In this document: piece after piece, positions 50,777 to 62,980 of the stretch | Position numbering within the stretch: the first letter of the stretch is position 1 | How the letters are laid out: each line of letters begins with the position of its first letter | Source: Wuchereria bancrofti | Lineage: Eukaryota > Nematoda > Chromadorea > Rhabditida > Onchocercidae | Length of the DNA: 64,000 nt | NCBI GenBank assembly: GCA_005281725.1 | Contig: SSBO01000014.1 | Span: forward strand, 1,051,550 to 1,115,549 | Reading direction: 5' to 3' | The notes under the pieces: generated by a model | The model's input: only the letters and a program-made list of their open reading frames with translations | What the model was told of the DNA's origin: nothing | The model's database searches: none | Program-made: the position numbers and the translations under genes

Positions 50777-52050
50777 AAAATATATGGAAAAGAAAGGAGC
50801 AAAAAAAAAGTTGCGAATAGTAAAATATTAAAAGCGAACGGAAAAAAACGAAATTATTAAGCTAATTAATTTACTCAGCAATTAATTAATTTTGTTATGC
50901 TTAAAAAAATTTTCAAATTATAAAATTGGCACTTTTTTTGATAATTTAGGACATAATTTTTGAATCAATAAAAAAAATACATTTATTTGCCCAGTAATAA
51001 ATACATCTTTTTCTTTTTTTTAAAAAAATAATATTATAATTTAAAAATCAACCAATCATACATTAACTTATTTTGCATATTATTTTAACTTAATAAATAA
51101 TTTTAATTACTTTATTCATTTAATAATTTATTTAAAAATTTTTTCATTCAAATGAAAATGGAAATTTCTTAAATTTACTAAATGAAAGAAAAAAAAAAAC
51201 GAAAGCTTTTATTTTAAATATGAATTTATTAAATGGTAATTAATTTCATTTTCATCGCTTTTTTTTATCAATTGGAAAAAAGAAAAAAAATGTAAAGTTG
51301 ACAAAAATGATAAAAGTGAAAAGAAATTAATTAACTTTAAAATTTTTCCTTTATTTTTTACTTTTTATTTTTCCATTTTTCCTTTCTTTTTTTTTTTTAT
51401 TAATTAATATCAGTTATTCATTTCAAAAAATTTTTTAACCTGTCTTTCATAAGTTCATATAAATTTTCTTGCATATATTCGAAAACAAAATATAAATTGT
51501 CATTTTCACGGATTACTTCACGTAATTTGATAATATTTGGATGATTCATTTTTTTCAATGATTTCACTTCACGTAATGCCATTGCTTCATTCCATGAATA
51601 AAATTTTCTTTTCATTCTGAAAAAATTTCCAATTGATTCACTTTTTTTTCTTCTTTTTTTTTTTCAAATTTTAAATTTAATCTGAAAAGATTAGCAAATA
51701 AAATAAATGCAATTATTTTTAAAGCAAAATATATGAATAATTTTTTGAAGCCTTAAAAAAAAACAAGAACAAAGATAGCAGAATAAGATTAAAACAAAAA
51801 ATAAAAACAAACTAAAGAATAAAATAGTTCATTTTTACTAGAAAATTTTCATTTTTCTTTTCCGAATTTGAATTTAAAAAAAAATAAATTAAATTTTAAA
51901 TTGCATTAAGTTAGAGAAATACCTTTTAACGGCAACTTTATCACCAGTATCAAGTTTTTTAGCAAGTAATACTTCACCAAATGTTCCATCACCAAGTCGT
52001 TTTGTCATCAAATATCGATCAGCTAATGTTTGACCTGTTGAAGTAGCCAT
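45439..52050 (-). CDS. dyf-5: MAK/ICK-family ciliary kinase (DYF-5-like), 11 exons
   Basis: Exons (5' to 3' on minus): 52050-51923, 51616-51440, 49292-49213, 48684-48552, 48238-48067, 47626-47459, 47233-47004, 46850-46714, 46125-46012, 45739-45652, 45454-45439. All phases join; the sum is 1443 nt (480 aa). Kinase domain about residues 12-290: Gly loop LGDGTFGEV (19-27), VAVK Lys42, helix-C Glu59, HRD Asp134, DFG Asp152, and an activation TDY (166-168) followed by VSTRWYRAPE. EVIREND and FPEHIIRN are MAK/ICK/MOK hallmarks. The tail keeps the nematode DYF-5-type motifs SKSRYMPG and [17 protein letters not shown] and ends KYIRH. Family role: controls cilium length and intraflagellar transport. 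Exon 10 has a weak acceptor (ATTAAAG). Intron 2 holds a 30-bp minisatellite. Confidence 0.95.
46325..46690. repeat. About three copies of a 117-128-bp repeat in kinase intron 8
   Basis: The block AAGCTAAC...GAATTAACAAATAAACAATG..TTAATT.. recurs with CAAGCT at 46455 and 46572 and a diverged earlier copy near 46328. AT-rich, intronic. Confidence 0.7.
49030..49200. repeat. AAT/GAT microsatellite in kinase intron 3
   Basis: About 170 bases of AATAATAATGATAAT triplets with short interruptions, ending close to the exon 3 donor at 49212. Confidence 0.9.
49535..50128. repeat. 30-bp minisatellite, 20 copies, in kinase intron 2
   Basis: CCGTACATTA recurs every 30 bases from 49541 to 50111 (20 times). 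Two main unit types differ at their end: A (CTTTCACTT) and B (CTTCCAATT). In plus order they run A A B B A B A B A B A A A A B A A A B', so part of the array looks like an AB dimer amplified about four times. The 30-bp length keeps frames open on both strands (10-residue repeats), which explains the long ORFs here. The array lies within the intron between kinase exons 2 and 3, and I see no start or splice support for coding. Confidence 0.95.
50325..50410. repeat. CATA/CATG microsatellite
   Basis: Tetranucleotide run of ACATACATACATGCAT form in kinase intron 2. Confidence 0.9.
50741..50772. repeat. GA dinucleotide microsatellite
   Basis: About 16 uninterrupted GA units in kinase intron 2. Confidence 0.95.
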
Positions 52051-52093
52051 ATGTTTGGTATACATAAATCAAATCACTGATATCCTTTTATCA

Positions 52094-52098
52094 CCTAA
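52094..52098 (-). other. Acceptor before the kinase start (possible trans-splice site)
   Basis: On the minus strand TTTTTTCTTAG ends at 52095, leaving a 44-nt leader before the ATG at 52050. It may take a spliced leader or close a 5' UTR intron. Confidence 0.5.
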
Positions 52099-52659
52099 GA
52101 AAAAAACAATGAAAGAAATCATTTATAAAATTATTTAATCAATAATATAATTAAACTATATTTTCTATTCTTTTGTTTTTTAAAATTTTTCTCATTTCTT
52201 ATTAATTTTTTATTTAATTCAGAAAATTATTTGTGCAATATAATTTGGGCAAAGATAAATATCAGTTGGGTAAAGGTTAAAACTATACAATTTGGGAAAA
52301 ACAAAAAGTAGTAATTAAAAGAAAAAAAAAATCTTAATTATAAACTTATCGAAATCACTCAATAATCGCTTCTTGATAAATTATTGTTTCATTTTCAATT
52401 TATTTACTTTCTTTTTTCCTAAATATTATTCAAACCACTTGGCATTTTTAACTTTTCATGTGCTAAATTAAAGCCAAATGACAAATGTAAATATTGAATT
52501 TAAAAAGAAATAGAAAAAATTTAAAATAAATATTTCAGTGTTGTAAAGAAAAAAAAAGAAAAACGATTGGATACTTTTAGAGTATTTGAACACTTATTTA
52601 ATTTTCTCAATCATTCAAATACGTTGCCATGCCTGAAATATTTAAAATAAGCATATTTT

Positions 52660-53005
52660 ACACATGCATACATACACACACATACACATACACACATATA
52701 CATACACACATACATACACATACACACATACACACTTACATATACAGAATACACATACATGCGGATAAATTTATTGGTGTCACCATGACGACGTAAAACG
52801 CTTCATGTGGCTGTCATCATTTTCATTACTGAATGTATATTATTTATCAAATCAGGTGAAATAACCGATGCGAAATGCTATCATCAAATTTCACAAATAC
52901 ACACAGACACACACATACACACATACATATATATATATATACAAGGACACACATACACATACATACACATATATATATACAGGGACACACACACGTGTGT
53001 GTATG
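52660..53005. repeat. ACAT/ACAC microsatellite cluster
   Basis: Runs of CATACACACATACA at 52663-52760 and 52897-53000 on either side of the candidate X-box. The plus frames across them (Thr/His/Ile) are not genes. Confidence 0.85.
52779..52792 (-). promoter_or_regulatory. Candidate X-box (RFX/DAF-19 site) upstream of the kinase
   Basis: The 14 bases GTCACCATGACGAC fit the nematode X-box consensus RYYNYYATRRNRAC at every position, on both strands. It lies 729 bp before the kinase ATG, farther than usual, though a 5' UTR intron could bring it near the transcription start. RFX/DAF-19 drives ciliary genes, which agrees with the kinase's identity. Confidence 0.5.
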
Positions 53006-54530
53006 TGCTGTACGTAAACTAACACTGCATAAAAAAATATTTCATTTGTATAATTATTCTTCATTTATTATTATCATTATTATTATTATTATTATTGCTA
53101 TTATTATTATTATCATTGTTATTATTATTATTATTATTATTGTTATTATTATTAATATTTATTGTGATTATTATTATCTATTTATTTAATGACCTATTAT
53201 TTGTTAATTAATTTATCTGTAGTTTCTCATCATTTGTATTCACTTCTTTAAAATTTATTCGCATAGCATATACTTTTTAATCCATTTGTGAAGTGTAATT
53301 TTTATTCATTTATTCACTTATTTGTTTATTTCTCATTGTTTACTGTTATTTATTTATTTTATTTATCAGTGTAGCATTTGTTTATTTATTTGTTTAATAA
53401 TATGCATTGTTAATTGTTAATTCTTTGTATGAAATCATCCTGAAAGATGATAATATGAAAGCATGAAAAAAACTTTTCCCTTTTTATCAAAATTATTCAC
53501 AATTTAAAATTTAATTATATTCATTTGTTGGCAAAAAAAAACTGATAAACCAGTAATACTATTATGATTGTGAATATATCTTTTTACAGTATTATTATTC
53601 AAATTTCATCTTAAACAAATAAAATAAAATAGTTTTTCATCTTTTTTTTGAGAGAAAACAAAACTGAATATTTATTTATTTATTAATAAGATATTTGATT
53701 AAAAAAATTTTTAGAGGTAATTAATTTTGCAGAGAAATAACAAAAAAAAGAGTAAATAAATAAACAAAAAAAAATATTTAATTGATTGGTTAAATATGAT
53801 ACTATTATAATTGCGTAAATAAATTCTTATGCAAATTTTCTCTTTTTTTTTAATTTGTAAAAAAATAAAAAATTAGTGGAAAGAAGAAGAAATCATTGTT
53901 TTTATTAGATTTTCGTGTGCGTAGTTTGACGTACGCTATACACCGTAATATGTCAAATAAAAATAACCCGAAAGTGGTGCAAGACACGAAAAAGTTAAGT
54001 AAAAGGTATATATTTCGAAAGTAAAAAAAAATTTGTAAATCCAAAAATACTAATAAGTTGTTTTTTTATAATTTATGTACTTGTTTTTAAAAAAAAATCA
54101 AAATTTAAATTAATTAAGATACATTAATTAGTTAAATAAATGCGGACTAAAATGATTTAAGCAGTAGTTAAGTTTTAACTTTATACGAATGTCTGTATTA
54201 GTTTTTGTTTTATAAGTATATAAGTAAAAGAATAACTACAAGTAAATAATTAAACATAAATATAATGAATTGAAAAACTCATAAATTGGAAAATTTATGA
54301 TTATAATACTTCAAAGTTAAATTTAAATTAATTAAGATGCATTAATTAATCTAGCATAATGATATTAAATCTAACAATAAGACAAATTTTAACCTTTTAA
54401 ATTTTATTGGTTGGTGATTTTTTTACATTAATAAAAGGTCGAAAAAAAAAAGGATTAAAATTATAAAATATAAGATAGTGGTATAAATTAATAAATAAAT
54501 ATCAGTAAATAAGTAAACAATTAAACAAGT
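53006..54530. other. Divergent intergenic region between kinase and phosphatase
   Basis: Starts with an ATT triplet microsatellite (about 53065-53170), then AT-rich DNA with TTTATTTATTT-type runs. No ORF, RNA gene or confident promoter element seen. The minus-strand frame at 53850-54044 is Phe/Lys low complexity. Confidence 0.5.
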
Positions 54531-57500
54531 ATGAATATTTCTAGAAGAACAGCAAGTGCACTACTTTCATCTAAAAAAAGAGCCAAAAGTAGACTGTTAT
54601 CTTCACTTCCAGCGCAAATATCACGACGACATTCAGGCAGAAAACGATCAATTACAAAAAGTACGTAGAAAAATTTTAATTTTAATTATAATTTTTTACA
54701 AATTGCAAAGGTAAAAGAGGAAAAGAAAAAGATAAAATGAATTGTATATTTGTTATTTTTAACAATGTCAAATTAGAAATGTTGAAAAACAGTAAAAATC
54801 AAGAAATGATGAAAAAGTATTGAAATAATTTAAGTAAATAAAATGTATGTAAGTAAATAAATGATAATGAATTTACTCATTTCAATGATATTAAAATAAG
54901 ACTTTGTAATTAAGACTTTGCTTCATTCTTTTTTTTTTTTCTTTATTATTTAGTCTAATTAAGCTTTCATTTATATGTTTTACTGTTTTCTTCTGCATTA
55001 AAAAGATTTGCGATTGAAATTTTTAATAATGACTTATTATTTTCCTAAAATTTAATGCACAGCAATAGTTTATGACCATATAACACTGATAACTTCAAAG
55101 TTCAAAGTTTCAAATGCAAATTATCATTTGTTTTGAATTTTAAAATTGGTGATAAATTTCAAAAAGACTTCAGAATCTTCATTTGGACATAGTCCGCATC
55201 GTTCGAGCAGCGCTTATCACGGTTATCATCGTGCTCAGAATGTTATCACAAAAGATCGTAATGCTACATTATCATTGAAACATTCTACCATTAATACATT
55301 TACCAGTGATAGTACAAATTTTGATTCATCTCAATTAACATTATCACCAAGGAATGATAACAAGAGTGAAACAGAAGATGATGATAAGACGACCAAAGAT
55401 GAGAAGAGGGAAAAAATACAAAAAGCGGTGATAATATTAGAAAAAAAGATTTCATTTTTATTCATAACTATGTAAAATTAAATTAAAAATTTAATTGAGG
55501 GAAAAAATTAAAACAAAATTTTTGCAAAATATTTTTGCATTTTAATTTCAGAAATATTAATATTTTTGGATGAAAATAATTAAATATTAGAAAGAATTAT
55601 AAATTAGAAATAATAATTGAATGGAATATCACTTAACCACTTATATTTTTTTATTTTCTCCTTTTTTTACAATGATATTTTTCAAATTCATCTTAATTTT
55701 AATTGTTTTTCTAGAACTTTTTATTGCATTGATGGATTTGCTAGAGAAAAAAATAAATTTTAGATTTCAATTTCACTAATTTATTTAAGTTATATGATTT
55801 AAAAATTTTAATTTCAATTTTATATTTTCATTGTTTTTTTTTTTCTTAGATACTCTCATGGATACGCAATGTATTAGCTAAAGGAATTAGTGGAATAAAA
55901 GAAGATTTTGAACGATTAAATCGAACACCAAGAATGGAAATTCTTTATGGATCACCTGAAGATGAAAGAAATCGTTATAGAGTATGTAAATAATTAAAAT
56001 TTATCTCTTATATTATTTTATTTATTTTTTTTCTCTTCTAATTATCATTTCAATTCAAAAAAAAAAAAGCCAGAAACAAAAATTCAAATTAATAAACTTA
56101 CGAATTTTTTATACTTTGAAAATGTGAAGTTATTGAGGAAAAAGAAGATGAAGAAAAAAGTGACTTTTGATTGAATAAATAAATGGAATAATTTGAATGA
56201 TTTAATTAATTTAAAAAAATAAAATTTCGTTAGACTATAAAACTTAATTATTTTTTTGTAGCTTTCTTTTTTCCTAAAATAAATAAATAAAAACAGAAAA
56301 AAGAACAAAATTTTGAATTCAATTAATATTTGAATTATTTTATTTAAGTATGTTAAAATTTGATCATTTAAAAATGTTGAATTAGTATTGAATTATGTTA
56401 AATTTAGATATTTTTCCTATTAAATTTTAATATTACTTTCTTATTATATTAATTAAAATATATAAATTAAATCCTTCTCTTTTTTCGAAAAAAAAATTTA
56501 ATTCAATTAGCACTTAAATTATTTTATTCAATTAGTATTTAAACTATCTTATTTAAATAAGTTGAAATTAAAATTTAGTTATTTAAGTATGTTAAATTCA
56601 AAATAAATATTTCATGTTATTAAATTTTGATATTGTTAATTAAAATGGATAAGCTGGGTCCTTTTTTTTGAAAAGAAATCTTTAATTCAATTAGTGTTTA
56701 AAAATTAAATCAATTTTTTTTTTTTAAAATAGGATATTAGATGTATTGAAAAAACACGTGTTATTCTTGAAAATGTTGACATACAAGCAGATTACATTCA
56801 TGCAAATTTCATTTATTCTGGAAAGCGTAAAAAACGTTTCATTTGTACGCAGGTAAAATGCAATTAATCCATTTTATATTAATGATCAAAAAAAAATAAT
56901 TAAATGATTTTTAATTAAATGGATTAATTTGAATGATTTAATTCACTTAAAAAAAACTGCAAGAAGAATTGCTATAATTAATTGAATAAATTTTTTTGAA
57001 TTAATAGTAAATAAATTTTAAATTAGTAACAAATGCATAACTATGCCTTCAATACTGATATATAAATATTTAATATAAATATGCTTTTTATATACAATTA
57101 ATATTTTTGAATAAGCAATTATTGTTTTACAATTAATTTTATAACATATTTAATAAGCAAATTCTAAATTCTTATTAATTTAATTTAGCTTTCTTTTTTT
57201 CCTCTCACTGTTTAATTTATTTTACTCTAAAATATTATCATTGTTGTCATTTGCGCATTTTGAGAAAGATTTTATTTCTTATATTTATTAAAATTAAGGC
57301 ACCAATGGAAACAACAATTGAAGATTTTTGGCGAATGATATGTCAAACACAATGTGAATATATTGTTATGTTATGTGATTTTGTTGAAAATAATATGTCA
57401 GTTTGCGCCGATTATTGGCCACGCGAGGAAGGACAACGAACCGAATATGGCGATACGGAAGTGAGAAATTTCATGATAAAAAAGGTTTACTTATTTTTAT

Positions 57501-60451
57501 TTTATTTTCTTTCGTTTTTTTTTTTTGTATTAATTAAAATTTGTTGAGTTTACTTATTTTTATTTTATTTCGTTTCGTTTTTTTTTTTCTCTAAAATTAA
57601 TTAAAATTTGATAGGTTTACTTATTTCTATTTTATTTTATTTCTTTTTTTTTCTGTTCTTTTGTTTGTTTTTTTCAAAATTAATTAAAACTTGATAAAGG
57701 GATGAAAAATTATCGAATAATTTTTCATTTATTTTTTCTTTTGAAATTAATTCAAATTTGCATACATTAAATAAAAATTCATCAAATAATTTTTTGTTTA
57801 TTTTTTCTTTTAAAATTAATCAAAATTTGTATATATTAAAATGGAAGCTTATCAAATAAGCTTACTTATCAAAGATCTAACAATTGTTATTTTTATCAAA
57901 AATAATTTTCATTCAGATTTTTTTTTCAAATGTAAAAATTTATTTTTACATTTGAAAATTTTAATTTATAAAGTGCTTTTGCATTGTTAAATTTGATTTG
58001 TTAATCAAAATGTAAGAATGTTGTTTTGTAAAAAAAAAATTGTAGAAATAAATTAACCAAATGGAAAAGTTTTAAGTTGAAAATTTTATTTTAATCCTCA
58101 TTAATTAATTAATTTTCCTTCTTTTTTTTCTGCAAATAAAATTAGTAATATTTATGCAAGAAATAAATTAACCATTGGTTATTTATTGGTGTAAACATTT
58201 TAGAAATTACTTTTTTATGAAAGATTTTTTTTTTTTATATATAATTAAAAAGATATTTAAAAAAAAAAGTTAATGTATTTTAGATAAAAATACAAGAAGA
58301 TAATGTGAATTATACGGCAATTAAAAGTAAACTTCGTATTATTTCACGATTGGGACTTCATAATTGCACGCATTTTTATTGGCCTGAATGGACTGATCAA
58401 ATGCCACCGCCATCATTTGAAATGATACAACGAATTTCAAAAGAAATTAGACAATCAAAGTATATTTTTTATATTCAAAAAAAAAAAAAAGGAACAAAAA
58501 CGAAAAAAAAGTATAAAAATGAATAAATGAATTTTTATAGAATTAGCAAAAAAAACATAACATTTTGCAGATTTTATTAATTACTCTAAAAAATTTTTGT
58601 TAATTACAATTTTTAATGTATTTTTTAAAACAAAAAAAAGTGCAAATTTTATAGAATTAGCAAAAAAAATATAACATTATGCAGATTTTATTAATTACTC
58701 TAAAAAATTTTTGTTAATTACAATTTTTAATGTATTTTTTAAAACAAAAAAAAAGTGCAAATTTTATAGAATTAGCAAAAAAAACATAACATTTTGCAGA
58801 TTTTATTAATTACTCTAAAAAATTTTTGTTAATTACAATTTTTAATGTATTTTTTAAAACAAAAAAAAAGTGCAAATTTTATAGAATTAGCAAAAAAAAC
58901 ATAACATTTTGCAGATTTTATTAATTACTCTAAAAAATTTTTGCTAATTACAATTTTTAATGTATTTTTTAAAACAAAAAAAGTGCAAATTTTATAGAAT
59001 TAGCAAAAAAAACATAACATTATGCAGATTTTATTAATTACTCTAAAAAATTTTTGTTAATTACAATTATGTTTAATTTTAAATTTAAAAATATGGAAAG
59101 AGAATGAAAGAAAAAAAAATTATCTATACCATTTATCTATCATATTATATAATAATGTTTAGCTAAAGAATGTTTCTTTTTCTTTTTTGTAATTTAAAAA
59201 ACTATTGTACAAATCAAATTTGAGCTATTTTAATCAAATATTTAATTAGCATTTTGTTTACTAATTTTTTTTTTTTTTTTCATTGCTAAACCTAAATTAA
59301 AGCTTAAATTTTTTGATGAAAAAAGCAATAAAAATGTTGTTATTATAATATGCAAAAAAAAAAAGAAAAAAATTTCGAGCAAAGAACAATTAAATAATTA
59401 GTGGCAAAAAAAAAATTTTTTTTTTTTCATTTTACAGATTTCCAATAACAGTTCATTGTACAACAGGAATTGGTCGTTCAGCTACATTTGTTGCTATTGA
59501 ATTGGTACTTGAAATGTTAAGTAAAGGTCAAACTTGTACTATGATTGATTTATTGTCAAATTTACGAAAACAACGAGCACAAGCTATTAATGTATGCTAA
59601 TTTTTGCATTAATTTATGATTAAATTAAAATAAATAATTAATATAAAAGAATAAAATATCATTCAATTATATGTTTATGTTGTAATTCAATTCAAAATTT
59701 ATTATTCCTAATATTAATTATTATTATTTTAGTTTTTCTCTCATAATGATTATTTACTTTGGATATAATTTTTTTGACATTTTCAATTCAAAATTTATTA
59801 TTCCTAATAATAATAATAATAATTATTATTTATTATAGTTTTTCTCTCATAATGATTATTTACTTTGGACGTTTTCAATTCAAAATTTATTATCCCTAAT
59901 AACAATAATAATAATAATTATTATTATTTATTATATATTTTCTCTCATAATGATTATTTACTTTGGATATAATTTTTTTGACATTTTCAATTCAAAATTT
60001 ATTATTATTATTAAAGTGAAAAATAAATTAAAAATTATTTACTAATAGAATAATTGATCCTAGATGTTAATACAATCACATCATATTATGCGATCATCTT
60101 ATGTTGTAACATTTTTATCATTGTAAAATATTTGACATTTATCATTACTCTTATCTAATTTCATCATTTATCACTACTATATTATTACTGCAATATTCAT
60201 ATTAAAGAATTAATATATTAATTATAATTATAATTTAGAAAATATATACTTTGTAAACAAAAAAAAGTTTTTTTTTTTTGCAGTCTTGGAAACAATATCT
60301 AGCAGTACACAAACATATTATAAATTATTTGATAATTCGTAAAAAAATTCCGAAAGAAATTTTAAAAGATGTGGATGAATTTTTAAATGCATGCGATAAA
60401 CAAATGAACGATAAAGTGATCAGTGATGAAGCAATAAAATTATCACATTAA
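54531..60451 (+). CDS. Cytoplasmic protein tyrosine phosphatase, nematode type, 8 exons
   Basis: Exons: 54531-54660, 55174-55427, 55850-55981, 56733-56852, 57299-57460, 58284-58459, 59438-59591, 60284-60451. Phases join; 1296 nt, 431 aa. Residues 1-128 form a basic then Ser/Thr-rich low-complexity head; no signal peptide or membrane segment. The catalytic domain runs from about residue 129: DYIHANFI (the YINANYI motif), [32 protein letters not shown]. The P-loop is [13 protein letters not shown] with Cys332 and Arg338 intact. The WPD loop reads WTDQMP (302-307): the Asp is kept but Pro is Thr. The Q-loop reads AINSWKQY, with Asn where Gln is usual. It resembles the expanded small-PTP family of nematodes, several of which act in the germline; function here is inference. 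Exons 1-2 are the least certain. AATAAA at 60556-60561. Confidence 0.88.
57484..57680. repeat. Three copies of a roughly 60-bp repeat in phosphatase intron 5
   Basis: GTTTACTTATTT(T/C)TATTTTATTT then a T run and AATTAATTAAAA(TT/CT)TG recurs three times just after the exon 5 donor (57461). Confidence 0.75.
58531..59065. repeat. 114-bp tandem repeat, five copies, in phosphatase intron 6
   Basis: ATAGAATTAGCAAAAAAAA recurs at 58537, 58651, 58766, 58881 and 58994. Copies differ mainly in the length of A runs and a C/T or T/A change (ACATAACATT versus ATATAACATT). Each unit holds the acceptor-like CATTTTGCAG or CATTATGCAG. Confidence 0.93.
59685..60010. repeat. Three to four copies of a 90-115-bp repeat in phosphatase intron 7
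   Basis: TTCAATTCAAAATTTATTAT followed by an AAT run and TCTCTCATAATGATTATTTA recurs from 59685 to 60010, with unit length varying through the AAT run and indels. Confidence 0.75.
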
Positions 60452-60975
60452 TTATCACCTTTAATTATTATCCTAATTATCAATTTCAATAATACATTCT
60501 AAAGCTTTTTCTTCGCCTCTATTTTCATGCATAATAATTTTACATTTATGTAATTAATAAATTTACATGTGAACATTTAAATAAATATTAAACTGTCAAT
60601 ATGTTATTGTAATTACGAAAATTATGATTAAAAAAAGGAAAAGAATGAAATAATTCAAAATAAAAATAAAATTTTAATTTAAAATACATCAAATATAATT
60701 ATCATATAAGGAATTCATACGATAATTTGAAATAATAAATATGATATAAACAATTTATGTGATAATTTGAAATAATAAATATATAAATAAATACAAATAA
60801 TTTATATGATATTTGGAAACATATAAATATAAATAAAAATATAAATACATGCACTAATGATTTTGAATTATAAATAATTGAGAAAATGAAGAATATCGTT
60901 GTGTTCGTTTTTAAAATTTAATTAATTTTTTTTTTTTTTGTAAAACTTGTTTCAATAAAGAGAAAAACGAATTTC
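60452..60975. other. Phosphatase 3' flank
   Basis: Holds the AATAAA at 60556-60561. The remainder is AT-rich with a short repeated block (ATATGATAATTTGAAATAAT type, 60700-60850). No gene seen. Confidence 0.5.
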
Positions 60976-60990
60976 TTGAATTCACTAAGG

Positions 60991-61086
60991 ATGGAAAGGC
61001 GCAAAGGCATCATCATCGCCATCATTGTCACATTAATGTCACCCGGGGTTACACATCCTTCGTTAACAACAACAATTCATGTTGCA
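60991..61086 (+). CDS. Possible first exon with a signal-peptide-like start
   Basis: ATG at 60991 opens a frame starting MERRKGIIIAIIVTLMSPG, with a basic then hydrophobic start like a signal peptide. It runs to a possible donor (GCAG|GTACAC) at about 61088. GC is higher than its surroundings. Beyond the donor the frame enters a GT microsatellite. No second exon could be identified before the ankyrin gene on the same strand, and no acceptor precedes the ATG. It may be chance. Confidence 0.2.
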
Positions 61087-61127
61087 GGTACACTTCCGGT
61101 TGTATGTGCACCCCTGTCTGTCTATAC

Positions 61128-61285
61128 GTATGTGTGTGTGTGTGTGCATGCGTCTGTGTGCATGTTTGTGTGTGTCTGTTTATATGTGCATATGTGTGCG
61201 TCTGTGTATGTAAATGTGTGTGTGTTTATATGCGTATGTATATATATGTGTATGCATGTGTGTATGTGTGTGTGTGTTTATGTTG
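61128..61285. repeat. GT/TGTA microsatellite
   Basis: About 150 bases of GTGTGTGTATGCATG-type repeat. The Cys/Val frames across it are artefacts of the repeat. Confidence 0.92.
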
Positions 61286-62350
61286 TAATGCAATATAATC
61301 TGATTTCTTCATTTTCCATCTTAAATTTACTAATTTTTTTTTCTTTTTGTTTTCTTATTATTACCAATTAACTTATTTAGATTCAATTTTCCTTTTTTAT
61401 TTTTCAATTAATAAAATATTTAAATTTCACGTGTAAAATTATCATAAATTTTAGGAATTTTAAATAATAATTTATTAATTACCTGTAAATTCCAATTTTT
61501 TCTTTTCATTATTATAATCATAATGCGTTACTTTATTCTCATTTATCTTACCCTACCCAATATTATAGTTACTTTTAATATAACTAGGATAGTATATTAT
61601 AGAATTGTATAAAATTAAGAAAAATTCTAAGAAATCTTAAGTAATAATTCAATTACTAATTGGGAAAATTCCATTTTTTTCCCTTCCCAGTATTTGCATC
61701 TCGGGTAACTTTACTTATGTTACCCTACCTTTATTCGTTAATTATACATTATTCATTAATTTGATTACCAAAAAAGAAAAAGGAATGAATTATGTTAAAA
61801 TGTGTAGTGAAAATTAACTTTAACTTTAACTATTTTTTATAAACAAATTCATAAGTTAATGAGAAAAAAAAAATGATATTTGAAATTAATTAAAAAATGG
61901 TTTTGCTATGTAATTAGGAAATTAGACTTGAATATTTGAAACTTTAAACAAATTTATTCTGGGATTTAATAAACACAGCAGATATAGCACTGATTTTAGC
62001 AACTAATATTTTATTTTGTCAAATTAAATTTATACCAAGAAATTTTAAGAATTTAAAAAGAAAATTGCTTCCTTTATAAATAAGTATTTAAGTTGCCTAT
62101 GCTAATTCTCGTCTAAAATTATTATACGAAATTAAAAATTTTTTTTTTTCATTTTTTGAAATACTATTAATTGATTGACTATTTTTAAACTTTCTAAAAA
62201 AAAAATAGACATAGAAATGATCATTTATAATTTTAATCATTTGATTATTTCATACATTTTTAGCAGTTATTAATAACAAAAAAAAAGACTAAAAATGTAA
62301 TGTGATTAAACAAAATATGTAATTGATAAAGTTTTGATAAGATCTTTGAT

Positions 62351-62760
62351 AAGATTAAACTTTTGATAAGATTAATAAGATTAAAAGAAAACGAATGTGC
62401 TAGCCAAATAAAAATTGATTTTTTTTTATAAATTGATAAACTGAAACTAAATCGATTTCATAAATCAATAAATTGTTTATTAATAATTTTCCTATTTTTT
62501 ATTAAATAAGACACTTAATTAATTAGGAAATACTTTCTAAGATCAAAAANNNNNNNNNNNAAGATTAAACTTTTGATAAGATTAATAAGATTAAAAGAAA
62601 ACGAATGTGCTAGCCAAATAAAAATTGATTTTTTTTATAAATTGATAAATCGAAACTAAATCGATTTCATAATTCAATAAATTGTTTATTAATATTTTTT
62701 TTCAATTTTTTATTAAATAAAACACTTAATTAATTAGGAAATACTTTCTAAAATCAAAAA
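62351..62760. repeat. Near-identical 200-bp copies flanking an 11-N gap
   Basis: AAGATTAAACTTTTGATAAG through ACTTTCTAA(G/A)ATCAAAAA occurs on both sides of the Ns at 62550-62560, with several base and indel differences. This fits two alleles placed in series or a collapsed tandem repeat. Confidence 0.8.
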
Positions 62761-62980
62761 GTGATAAATTTAATTATTAAAAAACTCCTTGAAAAGATTT
62801 TTTTTCTTTTGTCTAACTAAGCTTTTTTTTAGATTTAATAGCATGAAAAGGAGGATGAGAAAGAGGAAATTCAATGATTATTACAATGATAAAAGATTAA
62901 TTTACAAATGATAATAGCATTTTCTTAATTAAATAAATAAATAATTAATTAATTAATTAAAGAATAAGTTATATTTAGAA

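Noticed and set aside
52807..53189. Thr/His/Ile-rich frames
   Set aside because: ACAT and ATT microsatellites, not genes.
57461..57485. Longer phosphatase exon 5 ending at AAAAAG|GTTTAC
   Set aside because: It adds eight residues and one base (changing the phase), while the GTGAGA donor at 57461 gives phase 0 and the expected YGDTEIKIQ junction.
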